Assembly (NCBI GenBank): GCA_016871315.1
Contig: VFZE01000013.1
Location: 1-64,000, forward strand
Direction of reading: 5' to 3'
From: Acidimicrobiia bacterium
GTDB lineage: Bacteria; Acidobacteriota; Terriglobia; Bryobacterales; Bryobacteraceae
Length of the DNA stretch: 64,000 nt
The notes under the pieces were generated by a model. It worked only from the letters and a program-made list of their open reading frames with translations, had not been told where the DNA came from and did no database searches. Below are positions 52,748-61,957 of this stretch, piece by piece (within the stretch, counting starts at the first letter, position 1; every line of letters begins with the position of its first letter). Position numbers and translations under genes: made by a program.

Positions 52748-53573
52748 AATAGAATCGCTGTGCGACAACAAGCCCGAATCCTATACCGATGCGCACTTCC
52801 AGCTGTTCCAGAAATTCAAGGACGCCTTGAACGCCGGGGAAATCCGCTCGGCGGAGCCTGACGCCACATCGCCCACAGGATGGCGCGTGAACGCCTGGGT
52901 GAAGAAAGGCATTCTGCTTGGGTTCCGGATGGGCAGCATCGTCGACATGTCGATTGACGCCGCGCGCCAGCCATGGCTCGACAAGGCAACTTATCCGGTG
53001 AAGCAGTTTTCTACCGCCTCGGGAGTGCGGATCGTACCCGGAGGCTCCACCATCCGCGATGGCTGCTATGTGGCCAAAGGTGTCACCTGCATGCCGCCGA
53101 TGTACATCAACGCCGGCGCCTATGTGGCCGAAGGAACCATGGTCGATTCCCACGCGCTGATCGGCTCCTGCGCGCAGATTGGCCGCAGCTGCCACGTTTC
53201 CGCGGCGGCGCAAATCGGCGGCGTACTGGAACCTGTCGGCGCGATGCCGGTGATCATCGAAGAGGAAGTGCTGGTCGGCGGCAACTGCGGCGTCTACGAA
53301 GGCACCATCGTGAAGCGCCGCGCCGTGCTTGGCACAGGCGTCATCTTGAACCGCTCCACTCCTGTCTACGACCTGGTTCGGGAAACCGTTCACACGGCAA
53401 CGGACGATCAGCCGCTGGTGATCCCGGAAGAAGCGGTCGTCGTCGCCGGCGCACGCTCCATCCCGCGCGGTATTGGCAAAGACTACGGCATCTCGCTCTA
53501 TACCCCGGTAATCGTCAAGTACCGTGATGAGAAGACCGATGCGAAGGTGCAGTTGGAAGACCTGCTGCGCTAG
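52734..53573 (+). CDS. dapD: Tetrahydrodipicolinate N-succinyltransferase
   Basis: 279 residues: a helical N-terminal domain ('IESLCDNKPESYTDAHFQLF') and a left-handed beta-helix of hexapeptide repeats ('GSTIRDGCYVAKGVTCMPPM', 'GTMVDSHALIGSCAQIGRSC', 'IIEEEVLVGGNCGVYEGTIV'). A C-terminal extension follows ('GIGKDYGISLYTPVIVKYRD'). This is the succinyl-type DapD, so the pathway uses succinylated intermediates and needs a DapE and a succinyl-DAP aminotransferase; the aminotransferase is not in the window. Last gene of the operon; its end overlaps the convergent glycosyltransferase by 59 bp. Confidence 0.95.
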   Translation: MLQTEIESLCDNKPESYTDAHFQLFQKFKDALNAGEIRSAEPDATSPTGWRVNAWVKKGILLGFRMGSIVDMSIDAARQPWLDKATYPVKQFSTASGVRIVPGGSTIRDGCYVAKGVTCMPPMYINAGAYVAEGTMVDSHALIGSCAQIGRSCHVSAAAQIGGVLEPVGAMPVIIEEEVLVGGNCGVYEGTIVKRRAVLGTGVILNRSTPVYDLVRETVHTATDDQPLVIPEEAVVVAGARSIPRGIGKDYGISLYTPVIVKYRDEKTDAKVQLEDLLR

Positions 53574-54627
53574 CCAGCACCTCCAGCGTTGACTGAGCGG
53601 CTCTGCGCCAGCTGAACTGCCTCGCCCACGCAACGCCTCCTTCAGGCGGTGACGTAATGAGACAGGTGAGCGCCTCCAGCATCGAATCGTCGCTGTGCGG
53701 ATCAAACAACAGCGCAGTCCCTCCCGCCACCGACCGTAGCGGCTCAATCCCTGAACAGGCGACAGGCAAGCCCGCGGCCAGCGCCTCCAGCACCGGCATG
53801 CCGAAGCCTTCAAACGTGGACGGATAGACGAAACCGATCGCCCCACGATACAGCCCGTATAACTGCTCGCGTTCCAGCCAGCCGGTTACCTCCACCGCAT
53901 CGCGCAAACCCAACTCCGAAATGCTTTGCTCGATCACCTTGGTGCGAAACCCCTTCATCCCTGCCAACACCAGCCGCAACCGTGGATGCCTTTCACGAAA
54001 CCGCCCGAACACACTGACCAGCCGCTCCAGATTCTTGTGCGGATGGAGCGTGGAAACGCACAGCAGATACGGACAGGCGGCGTCCGGCTCGCGCCCGATC
54101 GCGAACATGCGCTCGTCCACGCCATGCTCGATGATATGAACGCGATTGGCTTCCAGCGGATAGTAGCGCAACAGGTCGCGCCGCGTCGCTTCGGAAACCG
54201 CGATCAACCGTTGCGATGCGCAGGCGGAGGCGAACAGCATCAATCGCCAGGCCGGCAGATCGAACAACCGGAAATGCTCCGGATGGCGCTTGTGCTGAAG
54301 ATCGTGAAACACGGTGACCTGCGGACACGGCGCCAAAACGGGCGCAGTGAATCCGGGGTTGAAGAGTACATCAATCCGTTGCCGTAACGCGGATAGCGGC
54401 AACCCGGTCTGCTCCCATAGAATGCGCGACGGACGGTTGGAAGCCCGCACCGGCTGGGGAACCGCCTCCCCTGGCAGCGGATCAGCTTGCGTCTCCTGAT
54501 TCGTGAAAATGAAGTAGTCATGTGACGGCGCTGACTCGATCATCGCCTCCAACAGGCTTCTCAGATAGATCTCCGTGCCACCCACTTGGCCCGGAATCAG
54601 GTACAGCGCGTTGACGCCGATGCGCAC
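53515..54627 (-). CDS. Glycosyltransferase family 4-like (GT-B) protein
   Basis: 370 residues: 'RIGVNALYLIPGQVGGTEIY' (N-terminal Rossmann domain with the Gly-Gly acceptor loop), 'PQVTVFHDLQHKRHPEHFRL', 'LIAVSEATRRDLLRYYPLEA', and the donor-site block 'YLLCVSTLHPHKNLERLVSV', 'GFVYPSTFEGFGMPVLEALA' with the E-x7-E motif. It adds sugars from nucleotide donors, probably for a surface polysaccharide or protein glycan. It is the last gene of a minus-strand cluster of five and overlaps the end of dapD by 59 bp, head-on. Confidence 0.9.
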   Translation of the reverse strand: MRIGVNALYLIPGQVGGTEIYLRSLLEAMIESAPSHDYFIFTNQETQADPLPGEAVPQPVRASNRPSRILWEQTGLPLSALRQRIDVLFNPGFTAPVLAPCPQVTVFHDLQHKRHPEHFRLFDLPAWRLMLFASACASQRLIAVSEATRRDLLRYYPLEANRVHIIEHGVDERMFAIGREPDAACPYLLCVSTLHPHKNLERLVSVFGRFRERHPRLRLVLAGMKGFRTKVIEQSISELGLRDAVEVTGWLEREQLYGLYRGAIGFVYPSTFEGFGMPVLEALAAGLPVACSGIEPLRSVAGGTALLFDPHSDDSMLEALTCLITSPPEGGVAWARQFSWRRAAQSTLEVLASAAGLPTAPSHRSSHHGT

Positions 54628-54636
54628 CGATTCCTC

Positions 54637-56361
54637 TTACCTGGCGCCCAGCTGCTGCTCGGCCATCGCCAGAGCCTGCGCCGCCGCAGGATTGCCGGGG
54701 TCGCAATCCAATGCCAGCCGGTAGTCCTCGCGAGCCTTGCCCCAGTCGCCCATCGCGGCATGAATGTTCCCTCGGTACAGGTAGGCCATGCCGTAACGGG
54801 GGTTCAGTTTTATCGCCCGCTCCAATTCGCGCATCCCTTCCTCGTTTCTGCCCTGCTTGCCATGGACCATCCCCATCAGCGAGCGGATGTGAGCCGTGTC
54901 CTCCAGTTCAGCCGCCTGCCGCAAACGCTGAATCGCCTCCTCAGGCCGGCCCGCACAGTCCAGCGCCAGCGCCCAGTCCACAAGCAGCATGTCATTCGGC
55001 TCCCGCAGCTGCGCCGCCTTGGCAAACTCGGGAATCGCCTCAGCACAACGCCCTGCCTGAAACAGCGCAAAGCCAAGCTGGAACCTCGGCCGGTACTTCT
55101 CCGGTGACTTGGCGGCCGTGTCCCGCCACAAAGCCAGCGCATCGCCCCACACGGCCGCACGCGGATAGGTGAGAAAGCCCATCCCGGCCAGCGCCACCGC
55201 CATGACCGCCGCGGCCGGCTTTCCCGTAAGCGGCGGCCAGCGCCTGGCTACATCTACCAGGACAAGCAGGAATCCGATCATCGGGAAGTACAGGCGGCGC
55301 TCCGCCAACGGATCAATAATCACGAGGATCGAGGAGGTTGGCGCCAGCATCGTCAGGGACAAGAACACTCCGAGCGCCGCCACCGGAAAACGCCGCCGCA
55401 TAACCCACGCAAAAACGATCAGCGCCAGAAGCGCAGCCAACCCGGCCCAGGCGCCATGTTCGGCAAGCGATCGGGAGTAAGGAACATCGGGATCGACGTT
55501 GAGTCCAATGGGAACCAGCAACAATCGGACGTATTGCCAGAAAACGCGGCACTGCGTGAAGAAGTACTCGTACCACTGCACGCCTCGCGCGGTGAGACCC
55601 GCAGTTGCCTCGTGGCGCAGCAAGTAGAGCATTCCTCCCCCGCCCAGCACGGCGCCCGCGACCACAGGGCCGTGAAGCCTCCAGTTCTGCTTCAACGCTT
55701 GCCAGCCGCCATCCCGGCTGCGATAGAGATCGACAAGCAGGAACACCACCGGCAACGCGACCGCCTGCTGTTTCGCCGTGCCTGCTCCTGCGAACAATGC
55801 AAGAACCAGCGCCGCGCGGCCCCAACGGATCGGCTGGCTGCTCCGCACCATGACCAACAAGGAAAGACAGGCCAGCAGCGTACACAATACATCGGAGCGG
55901 CTGGCCACGTACGCCACCGCTTCGGTCTGCACCGGGTGCAGCAGAAAAATACCCGCCGCGAAAGTCGAGAAAAGATCGCGCCTCTGCTCCTGCTCGCCCG
56001 CCTGCTCCAAAAACCACCGCATCAGGAAGAAGATCACCACGCCGGTGAGGATGTGCAGCACGACGTTGACCACGTGATAGGAGTATGGCTCGGTGCCCGA
56101 CAGCTGATAATTCAGCCAGAACGTCGCCATCAGCAGCGGCCTGGTTCCCAGCCAGATGCGCCAGGACAGATGATCCGCGTCGGGATTCATGAACGCCAGG
56201 TACAAATCGTCAAGCAGGAAAGCTCCGTGGAACGCGCCCGAATAGGCTTCAAACGTCACCACCGCAAGCACTGCGAGAGCGGCTTTCCAGTGCCAGTTTG
56301 CGCCTGGTTTCGCGGTGGCAGCCGGCGCGGCCGGCTCGCTAGTTCTGCGCTGCTTTTTCAC
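54637..56361 (-). CDS. Membrane glycosyltransferase with C-terminal TPR repeats
   Basis: 574 residues. About ten TM helices form a GT-C-like membrane region. An early 'FHGAFLLDDLYLAFMNPDAD' carries the Asp-Asp of the first luminal loop, and 'LLHPVQTEAVAYVASRSDVL' is a hallmark of the TMTC-like/TPR O-mannosyltransferase group. Residues ~435-570 are three or four TPR repeats ('FQLGFALFQAGRCAEAIPEF', 'GMVHGKQGRNEEGMRELERA', 'AYLYRGNIHAAMGDWGKARE'). It could transfer polyprenyl-linked sugar to proteins. It overlaps the DUF2304 gene by 23 bp and belongs to the GT2/DUF2304 operon. Confidence 0.85.
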   Translation of the reverse strand: MKKQRRTSEPAAPAATAKPGANWHWKAALAVLAVVTFEAYSGAFHGAFLLDDLYLAFMNPDADHLSWRIWLGTRPLLMATFWLNYQLSGTEPYSYHVVNVVLHILTGVVIFFLMRWFLEQAGEQEQRRDLFSTFAAGIFLLHPVQTEAVAYVASRSDVLCTLLACLSLLVMVRSSQPIRWGRAALVLALFAGAGTAKQQAVALPVVFLLVDLYRSRDGGWQALKQNWRLHGPVVAGAVLGGGGMLYLLRHEATAGLTARGVQWYEYFFTQCRVFWQYVRLLLVPIGLNVDPDVPYSRSLAEHGAWAGLAALLALIVFAWVMRRRFPVAALGVFLSLTMLAPTSSILVIIDPLAERRLYFPMIGFLLVLVDVARRWPPLTGKPAAAVMAVALAGMGFLTYPRAAVWGDALALWRDTAAKSPEKYRPRFQLGFALFQAGRCAEAIPEFAKAAQLREPNDMLLVDWALALDCAGRPEEAIQRLRQAAELEDTAHIRSLMGMVHGKQGRNEEGMRELERAIKLNPRYGMAYLYRGNIHAAMGDWGKAREDYRLALDCDPGNPAAAQALAMAEQQLGAR

Positions 56362-56707
56362 CGTTGCCCTTCACTGACTCCAAGTGAAACTCGACAATCG
56401 CCAGCCGCTGCGCCAGCGCGATGTTGTTGTCCTTGAGCGCGGAGAGAATCATCGACATCCGGTACAGCACCACCAGGAAGATGGCGATCGTCATCGACAG
56501 CAGCGCCGCCGGGGGATAACGGATTCCAATCCAGCCTGCAATCACTTCCAGGGCCTGCTCCCACCTCGACAGCACGAGTACCAACACTCCGGCCGCCAGC
56601 CAGCTCACCGAATACTCGACGCGGATGTGCGCCCGCCTCAGGCTCATCAGCACGCTCACAATCAACGCTATGCTCAGCAGAGAAGTCACGTTCAGCAGCC
56701 GCTCCAT
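56339..56707 (-). CDS. DUF2304 small membrane protein
   Basis: About 122 residues from the ATG at 56707, whose A is also the last base of the upstream GT2 stop; a GTG at 56719 would add four residues. Three TM helices ('VTSLLSIALIVSVLMSL', 'VSWLAAGVLVLVLSRWEQAL', 'ALLSMTIAIFLVVLYRMSMI') are followed by a coiled-coil tail ('NNIALAQRLAIVEFHLE'). The DUF2304 family is regularly encoded next to polyprenyl-phosphate GT2 enzymes. It is thought to be their membrane partner or anchor, which fits the coupling here. Confidence 0.85.
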   Translation of the reverse strand: MERLLNVTSLLSIALIVSVLMSLRRAHIRVEYSVSWLAAGVLVLVLSRWEQALEVIAGWIGIRYPPAALLSMTIAIFLVVLYRMSMILSALKDNNIALAQRLAIVEFHLESVKGNGEKAAQN

Positions 56708-57420
56708 TACAGCCTCCACTTTTCTCGCTCAAACTTCAGAATATTCACCAGCACGCCCAGCAGCACGTGCGTCATGTAATAAATGCTTTTCACCGCCGTG
56801 ATCGTGCTCGATCCGGCCCGGCGCGGCCTCATCCGGCACGGAATCTCCTTGAACCGGAACGCGCGGCGGCGCAACACCACCAGCGCTTCAATCTCCGGAT
56901 ATTCCAGCGGGAAGCTGCGGCTGAACACCTCCAGCGCCTCGCGGTTCACGCCGACAAACCCCGAGGTGGGATCGCGCACGGACTGTCCCAGGATTGGACG
57001 CAGCAGCAACCGGAAAAACCGGATTCCCATTTTGCGCAGCAAACTCGAATAGGCAGCCTCGCCATTGACATAGCGGGAGCCGATCACCATCTGGCAGCCC
57101 GATTCCCGCAACGCTTCCAGGATCAGTGGAACCGATGCCGGATCCATCTGCCCGTCGCCGTCCATGCGCACCACGTATTCGTAGCCGAGCTCGTAGGCTA
57201 GCCGGTAGCCGGCCTGCAAACAGCCCCCCAAGCCCAGATGATGCGGGAGCGGCAGCACGCGCGCCCCTGATGCCTTTGCTACCGTGACCGTGGAATCGGT
57301 GGAGCGATCATCCACCACCACGACCGGAATGTCGCCGAGCTTTTGGCGGATTTCCTGAATGACAAAGCCGATCGCACCGGCCTCGTTAAAGGCAGGGATG
57401 AGAATGAGCACTTTGCTCAT
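56707..57420 (-). CDS. Polyprenyl-phosphate glycosyltransferase-like GT2
   Basis: 237 residues: 'KVLILIPAFNEAGAIGFVIQ', 'PVVVVDDRSTDSTVTVAKAS', 'YEYVVRMDGDGQMDPASVPL' (DxD metal site), 'MVIGSRYVNGEAAYSSLLRK' and 'VRDPTSGFVGVNREALEVFS'. This is the dolichol-phosphate-mannose-synthase-like family that loads sugars onto polyprenyl phosphate. The TPR GT-C enzyme two genes downstream would use such a donor, and DUF2304 sits between them. It overlaps the next GT2 gene by 4 bp. Confidence 0.9.
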   Translation of the reverse strand: MSKVLILIPAFNEAGAIGFVIQEIRQKLGDIPVVVVDDRSTDSTVTVAKASGARVLPLPHHLGLGGCLQAGYRLAYELGYEYVVRMDGDGQMDPASVPLILEALRESGCQMVIGSRYVNGEAAYSSLLRKMGIRFFRLLLRPILGQSVRDPTSGFVGVNREALEVFSRSFPLEYPEIEALVVLRRRAFRFKEIPCRMRPRRAGSSTITAVKSIYYMTHVLLGVLVNILKFEREKWRL

Positions 57421-58415
57421 AAGGCAGCCACCTGCCTTGCGGAAATCGAATGACGGCGGCTGAGCGCTTCAAATTCGGCGGCGGTGATGCGCGCTTGCGC
57501 CTGGATCATGCGCCGGCTTCGCCATAGTGGCCACCAGTTCGCGGCCAGATTCAGGTGTGCCCGGATCGCAACCAATCCCAGGGATAGAGCGCTATTTCCT
57601 TTCCGGAACTCCCCCGCAGCGCCTTGCCCGCTCACCGCGGCCACAGCATGCCAGAAGTAACGCGCTAGGGTGATCCAAGGCGCCAGCAGCAGCATCCGCA
57701 AAGGAAAATTCTTAACCGCCACGCGTAGGCGGTTGCGCTCCACATAGTAAGCCTTCATTGCCGATGCCCGCCCCGCGGAATGAGAATACCGGTGCTCCAC
57801 CACGGCGCCGGGCACGTACAGGCATTTCCAGCCGGCCCAGCGGGCGCGCAGTCCAAGATCCGTGTCCTCGCAGTAAAGAAAAAAATCCTCGTCAAACCAG
57901 CCGATCTCATCGAGCATCGCACGGCGGTAAACGGCGGCCGAACCGCTGGGTAGCAGCACTTCCTCCGGTTGCGAATAACGCGAGCATGGCTGCCCCTGCC
58001 CGCGTTGCTTGCTGCTTCCGTCGGCACACAGCAACATGCCGGCGGAATCCAGCACCGCGGCGCCTGCCTGTCGCACACAGGACGCCGCCATGCCCGCCTT
58101 CGGATCGCCCTCCAGCGCCTCCACCAGCGACTTCAGCCATCCATCAGAGGCAACGGCGTCGTCGTTCAGCGCCGCCACGTAACGGGATACGGTGTTGCGA
58201 GCGCCCGCGTTGATGGCGCCGCCGTAGCCAAGATTCTTTGAGCTCGGCAGGACGCTGACTTGCCCGCCCTCAAGGCGCCTCGCCATCCCCCCCGAACCGT
58301 TGTCCACCACCACCACTTGGAAATCGCGCAAGGTTTGGCGCTCCAGCCCCTCCAGACACTGCTCCAGTGTCCGGTCGGCGCCCAAAGTAGGCACAACTAC
58401 GGTAACTTGCGGCAA
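57417..58415 (-). CDS. GT2 family glycosyltransferase (rhamnosyltransferase-like)
   Basis: 332 residues: 'VTVVVPTLGADRTLEQCLEG', 'VVVVDNGSGGMARRLEGG', 'NLGYGGAINAGARNTVSRYV', 'VAALNDDAVASDGWLKSLVE' (Asp-Asp at the metal site), 'LPSGSAAVYRRAMLDEIGWF' and 'YCEDTDLGLRARWAGWKCLY'. The C-terminal part has an amphipathic or TM helix ('LLLAPWITLARYFWHAVAAV'). It matches the WbbL-like rhamnosyltransferase group for surface polysaccharides. It is the first gene of the minus-strand glycosylation cluster, 20 bp before which the TonB receptor gene ends. Confidence 0.9.
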   Translation of the reverse strand: MPQVTVVVPTLGADRTLEQCLEGLERQTLRDFQVVVVDNGSGGMARRLEGGQVSVLPSSKNLGYGGAINAGARNTVSRYVAALNDDAVASDGWLKSLVEALEGDPKAGMAASCVRQAGAAVLDSAGMLLCADGSSKQRGQGQPCSRYSQPEEVLLPSGSAAVYRRAMLDEIGWFDEDFFLYCEDTDLGLRARWAGWKCLYVPGAVVEHRYSHSAGRASAMKAYYVERNRLRVAVKNFPLRMLLLAPWITLARYFWHAVAAVSGQGAAGEFRKGNSALSLGLVAIRAHLNLAANWWPLWRSRRMIQAQARITAAEFEALSRRHSISARQVAAL

Positions 58416-58435
58416 TCCCTGATTTTAACAGGCTC

Positions 58436-60928
58436 TCAGCTACGGCCCAGCCACCGTATGCGGAAATTCGTGGACCGGCCCACGCCTCCGAAAAACTTCA
58501 AAAACTGGCTCGATCCGACGGTATTGATCACCACATCCGGGTTCCGCCGGTTCGTGATGTTGTTCGCTCCGAATCGAAACGCCCAGCGGTGGCCGCGGAA
58601 CTCAAATTTCCGCTCCAGGTGCAGGTTAAGTTCCAGGAAGTACGGAAACCTGTTTGAGCTGACTCTGCCCGCTACCGCGCCGTCGCTGCCCACGACATTG
58701 AACGGAAAGCCGGTCCTTGTGTCCACCAGATGCGACACCGCCCAGTTCTTCCACGGCGTTGGAAGGTAGCCCCAGCTCAGAAAACGGTGCGGAGCGTCCC
58801 ACGGCATCCGTCCCTCGTTGTCAACGACGGAAATCGGGTCGTCCTGGTTCACCTCCACCACGGCGTTGGATCTGGCCTCTGAGGCCGTATAGCTGGCCAT
58901 CCATTCATACTGCCGGCCGAAGTTCTGCCGGATCGTGAAACTCAGAGCCCGGTAACGATCCACCCGCTCGTTGGTCAGATTGTAGACGGAGTCAAACGGC
59001 ATCCCGGGAAACAATCCCACATACTTGCCCGGGGGCGCCCCTCCGTCGGTAAGACTGTTCAGGTAGGTAAACCCACGGTTTCCCCGCCGCTGGATGACTT
59101 CGGTGCGCGTGGTGAAACCTCCGCCCCACTGCCGCTGGAATCCCAGGCTCCAGTTCAGATACTGCGGACGCAACAGCCTGCTGTTCTCGATCGTGAACAG
59201 GGAAACGGCCGGGCCGCGAACTACGGCCCCATCGGGCGAAAAGTAGGTGGTTAGCGAATGCTGATCCATCGGCCGCGTGAACATCCGCAGACTGCTTGCA
59301 TCAAAAATCCGCGCGAATCCGCCAAAGATCTTCGTGCTCTCCCACCACGGTGGCGACCAGGCAAGGCCCAAACGTGGCGAATAGTCCCAGCGGCGGAGCA
59401 GGTTGCCCCAATCGGCACGTGCCCCGATCTCCAGCAGCAGGCCGGGCCGCACCCGCCAGCTGTCTTGCACATACACTGCCGCTTCATAATTATCCCGACG
59501 CAACCGGCCGCTTCCCCCAAACACCGTCTGAATCACGCGCGTGCCGCGTTCATCGAAGTTCTCGAAGCCAGTCCGGCTTACGTCCTGGAAGTAGTCGACC
59601 CGGTCCAGGTCAATTCCCGCCTTTACTTGATGTTCGCCCGCCGCTTCAAACGTCGGAGCAAAACCGTTGACGATAAACTGATCGCGACCTGCCGAGCGCA
59701 CGGCATCGACGAAGTGGTTGCCACGGCGCGTTTCGGGCAGTATCTGAAACAGCTCCTGCCCTTGCGGAATTTCGCGGCCAAACGTCCGGTTGGCGGCGTA
59801 TCCAACCTCCACTACACCGTGCCGGCCCAGATACGCCTGGTCCTTCACGTAGAAAAACCATTGCCGGCTGCGGCGGTCAATCGTCGTTTCAAACGGCGCG
59901 ACAACGCTCAGCCCCGTCCGTGGCGCGGTGAACGCCGTGGCGAGGAAACCGGTATAGAGGATGTTGGAGGGCGTCAAATTCACCTGACCCGTCAAAAGAT
60001 TGCTCAGGCGCCAGCTCGAGATCCGGTCATCTCCCTTCGGCAGATCCTGAATGACGGTTTGCGTATACACAATATCCGTGCTGTTGGAGAACCAGGCGCG
60101 CCCGCGGCGGACCGGTCCGCTGAAATTGGCCCGTGGAGTCCAGTCGCCGATAATCAACCCCTTGCGGTTTTCGATTCCGGGAACAAAATTCGTAGCGCTA
60201 TAGCGGAACCGGTCATCGCCGCTGCGCGTGCGCAGCGCCATAGTACCGGAGGAGCCCTTGCCATACTGCGCTTGCAAGTTCCCGCTGGCCACTTCGATCT
60301 CCTGCACCGATTCCACGCTGAGCCGCGTCTCAAACCGGTTGGTGATCGGATCGGAAATATTGAATCCGTTCAGCGTGTACATCACCTGCTCTTCCCCGCC
60401 CCCATTGATGTGCACCCGGCCACGATTATCGCGAACCACTCCAGGAATGATGCGCATCGCCGAGCGCAGATCGTTCGTATTCGGATACGGCACGTTGAGA
60501 ATATCGTTGCCCGAGATGCCCTGCCGCGGAGCCGTGGTGTCCATATCCATCGCCGGCGCCTCGGCGCTCACTTCCAGACTTTCAAAGACCTCCCGCACCC
60601 GCTCCAGCACGACTTCGGTGGATTGCCCTTCGCCGGCGATCTCCACCCTCTGGCTTCGAATCGGGAAATAGCCTTCCTTCTCCACGCTCAGCCGGTAGAC
60701 GCCCGCCTCATTCAGCTCAAAAGTGAACTCGCCGCGCACGTCGCTCACCATCTCGTGGCGGGCCTCTTCCCCCGGCTGCAAACTGACGCGAGCGCCCTGG
60801 ATCGGCGCGCGGTTCTCATCCAGAATGCGTCCGGGCAGACGCACCTCCGCCGTCAGCATTGCGCAGGCTGAATACACCGTCGCCAGCGCCCGGCAGAGAT
60901 TTCTCTTCGCGGATCCGCTCACGGACAC
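58436..60928 (-). CDS. Oar-like TonB-dependent outer-membrane receptor
   Basis: 830 residues: a leader ('KRNLCRALATVYSACAMLTA'), then a carboxypeptidase-regulatory-like beta-sandwich ('VRLPGRILDENRAPIQGARV', 'GEFTFELNEAGVYRLSVEKE', ~30-110). The plug follows ('NVPYPNTNDLRSAMRIIPGV', 'NGGGEEQVMYTLNGFNI', 'SVQEIEVASGNLQAQYGKGS'), then a long beta-barrel ending 'RRNPDVVINTVGSSQFLKFF' and 'STNFRIRWLGR'. It takes up or exports large substrates across the outer membrane using TonB energy. It is intact, unlike the two receptor remnants in this window, and serves as the local reference for what those lost. It is divergent from the MetE-like gene by 30 bp. Confidence 0.9.
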   Translation of the reverse strand: MSVSGSAKRNLCRALATVYSACAMLTAEVRLPGRILDENRAPIQGARVSLQPGEEARHEMVSDVRGEFTFELNEAGVYRLSVEKEGYFPIRSQRVEIAGEGQSTEVVLERVREVFESLEVSAEAPAMDMDTTAPRQGISGNDILNVPYPNTNDLRSAMRIIPGVVRDNRGRVHINGGGEEQVMYTLNGFNISDPITNRFETRLSVESVQEIEVASGNLQAQYGKGSSGTMALRTRSGDDRFRYSATNFVPGIENRKGLIIGDWTPRANFSGPVRRGRAWFSNSTDIVYTQTVIQDLPKGDDRISSWRLSNLLTGQVNLTPSNILYTGFLATAFTAPRTGLSVVAPFETTIDRRSRQWFFYVKDQAYLGRHGVVEVGYAANRTFGREIPQGQELFQILPETRRGNHFVDAVRSAGRDQFIVNGFAPTFEAAGEHQVKAGIDLDRVDYFQDVSRTGFENFDERGTRVIQTVFGGSGRLRRDNYEAAVYVQDSWRVRPGLLLEIGARADWGNLLRRWDYSPRLGLAWSPPWWESTKIFGGFARIFDASSLRMFTRPMDQHSLTTYFSPDGAVVRGPAVSLFTIENSRLLRPQYLNWSLGFQRQWGGGFTTRTEVIQRRGNRGFTYLNSLTDGGAPPGKYVGLFPGMPFDSVYNLTNERVDRYRALSFTIRQNFGRQYEWMASYTASEARSNAVVEVNQDDPISVVDNEGRMPWDAPHRFLSWGYLPTPWKNWAVSHLVDTRTGFPFNVVGSDGAVAGRVSSNRFPYFLELNLHLERKFEFRGHRWAFRFGANNITNRRNPDVVINTVGSSQFLKFFGGVGRSTNFRIRWLGRS

Positions 60929-60958
60929 CCCTCAGGCCCAATATACAATAGGTGTTTC

Positions 60959-61957
60959 ATGTCCATACTCACAACCGTTGTTGGCTCTTATCCCATTCCT
61001 CACTGGCTGCTCGGCGATTCCAGCCGCGTGGCGCTCCGCGACGCCATCCTGGTCGTCTTAAAAACCCAGGAACTCGCCGGAATCGACCTCGTCGCCGACG
61101 GAGAACTAAACCGCTTCGACCCTTCGCATCCGGAAACCAACGGGATGATCGATTATTTCGTCTCGAAAATGGACGGCATCCGCACTCGCTATTCGGTCAC
61201 CGATATCGAGAAGTTCCGCGCAGACGCTGGGCTCACTTACCGGACGGATCCTGCCGGCATTGTCACCGCCGATGTCGGCGAAGGAACACTCAACCTGCCG
61301 CGCGATTACCAGTTTACCCGCGGCCTCACCAGCCAACCGCTCAAGTTCACCTGTACCGGCCCGCACATGCTCACCAAAGTGCTGACCGATCGCCATTACG
61401 GAGACCGCGCCAAGCTCGCCATGGCGATCGCCGCCGTCCTACGCAAGCAGCTGTCCTCCATCGACGCCTCCGTCGTTCAGGTCGATGAGGCCAACATCAG
61501 CGGCCACCCGGAGGACCGCGAATGGGCGCTCGAAGCCATCAATCATGTCCTCGATGGAGTCACCGCGCGCCGTGGTGTGCATATCTGCTTTGGCAACTAC
61601 GGCGGCCAGACCATCCAGAAGGGCTTCTGGAAGGATCTGATGCCCTTCCTGAACGGACTGAAGGCCGACCACCTGATCCTCGAGTTCGCCCGGCGCGGCT
61701 ATGACGAACTCGAAGTCTTCCAGGAACTCGATCCGAAGATCGGCCTCGGACTCTCCGTCATCGATATTAAGGACAACGCCATCGAGACGCCGGAGCTGAT
61801 CGCGCGCCGCATCGAAAATGCGGCAAGGATTCTCGGGCCCGGCCGCATCCCGTTCGTCCACCCCGACTGCGGCTTCTGGATGCTGCAGCGCTCCGTCGCC
61901 GATGGCAAGATGCGCGCTCTCGTTCAGGGCCGCAATCTCTACGAGGGCAAAAACTGA
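60959..61957 (+). CDS. MetE C-terminal-like, cobalamin-independent methionine synthase family protein
   Basis: 332 residues: 'LTTVVGSYPIPHWLLGDSSR', 'AGIDLVADGELNRFDPSHPE', 'VVQVDEANISGHPEDREWAL', then zinc ligands His and Cys in 'GVHICFGNYGG', Glu in 'LILEFARRGYDELEV', and the last Cys in 'VHPDCGFWMLQRSVA'. This is the core (C-terminal) domain of MetE without the N-terminal half, like archaeal core methionine synthases that take methyl groups from other donors. Its stop overlaps the next start (TGATG). Substrate uncertain. Confidence 0.85.
   Translation: MSILTTVVGSYPIPHWLLGDSSRVALRDAILVVLKTQELAGIDLVADGELNRFDPSHPETNGMIDYFVSKMDGIRTRYSVTDIEKFRADAGLTYRTDPAGIVTADVGEGTLNLPRDYQFTRGLTSQPLKFTCTGPHMLTKVLTDRHYGDRAKLAMAIAAVLRKQLSSIDASVVQVDEANISGHPEDREWALEAINHVLDGVTARRGVHICFGNYGGQTIQKGFWKDLMPFLNGLKADHLILEFARRGYDELEVFQELDPKIGLGLSVIDIKDNAIETPELIARRIENAARILGPGRIPFVHPDCGFWMLQRSVADGKMRALVQGRNLYEGKN

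Noticed and set aside
59258-60871. 537-codon open frame antisense to the TonB receptor
   Set aside because: The receptor has a complete domain order on the other strand; the antisense product is an Arg/His/Pro-rich sequence with no motif.
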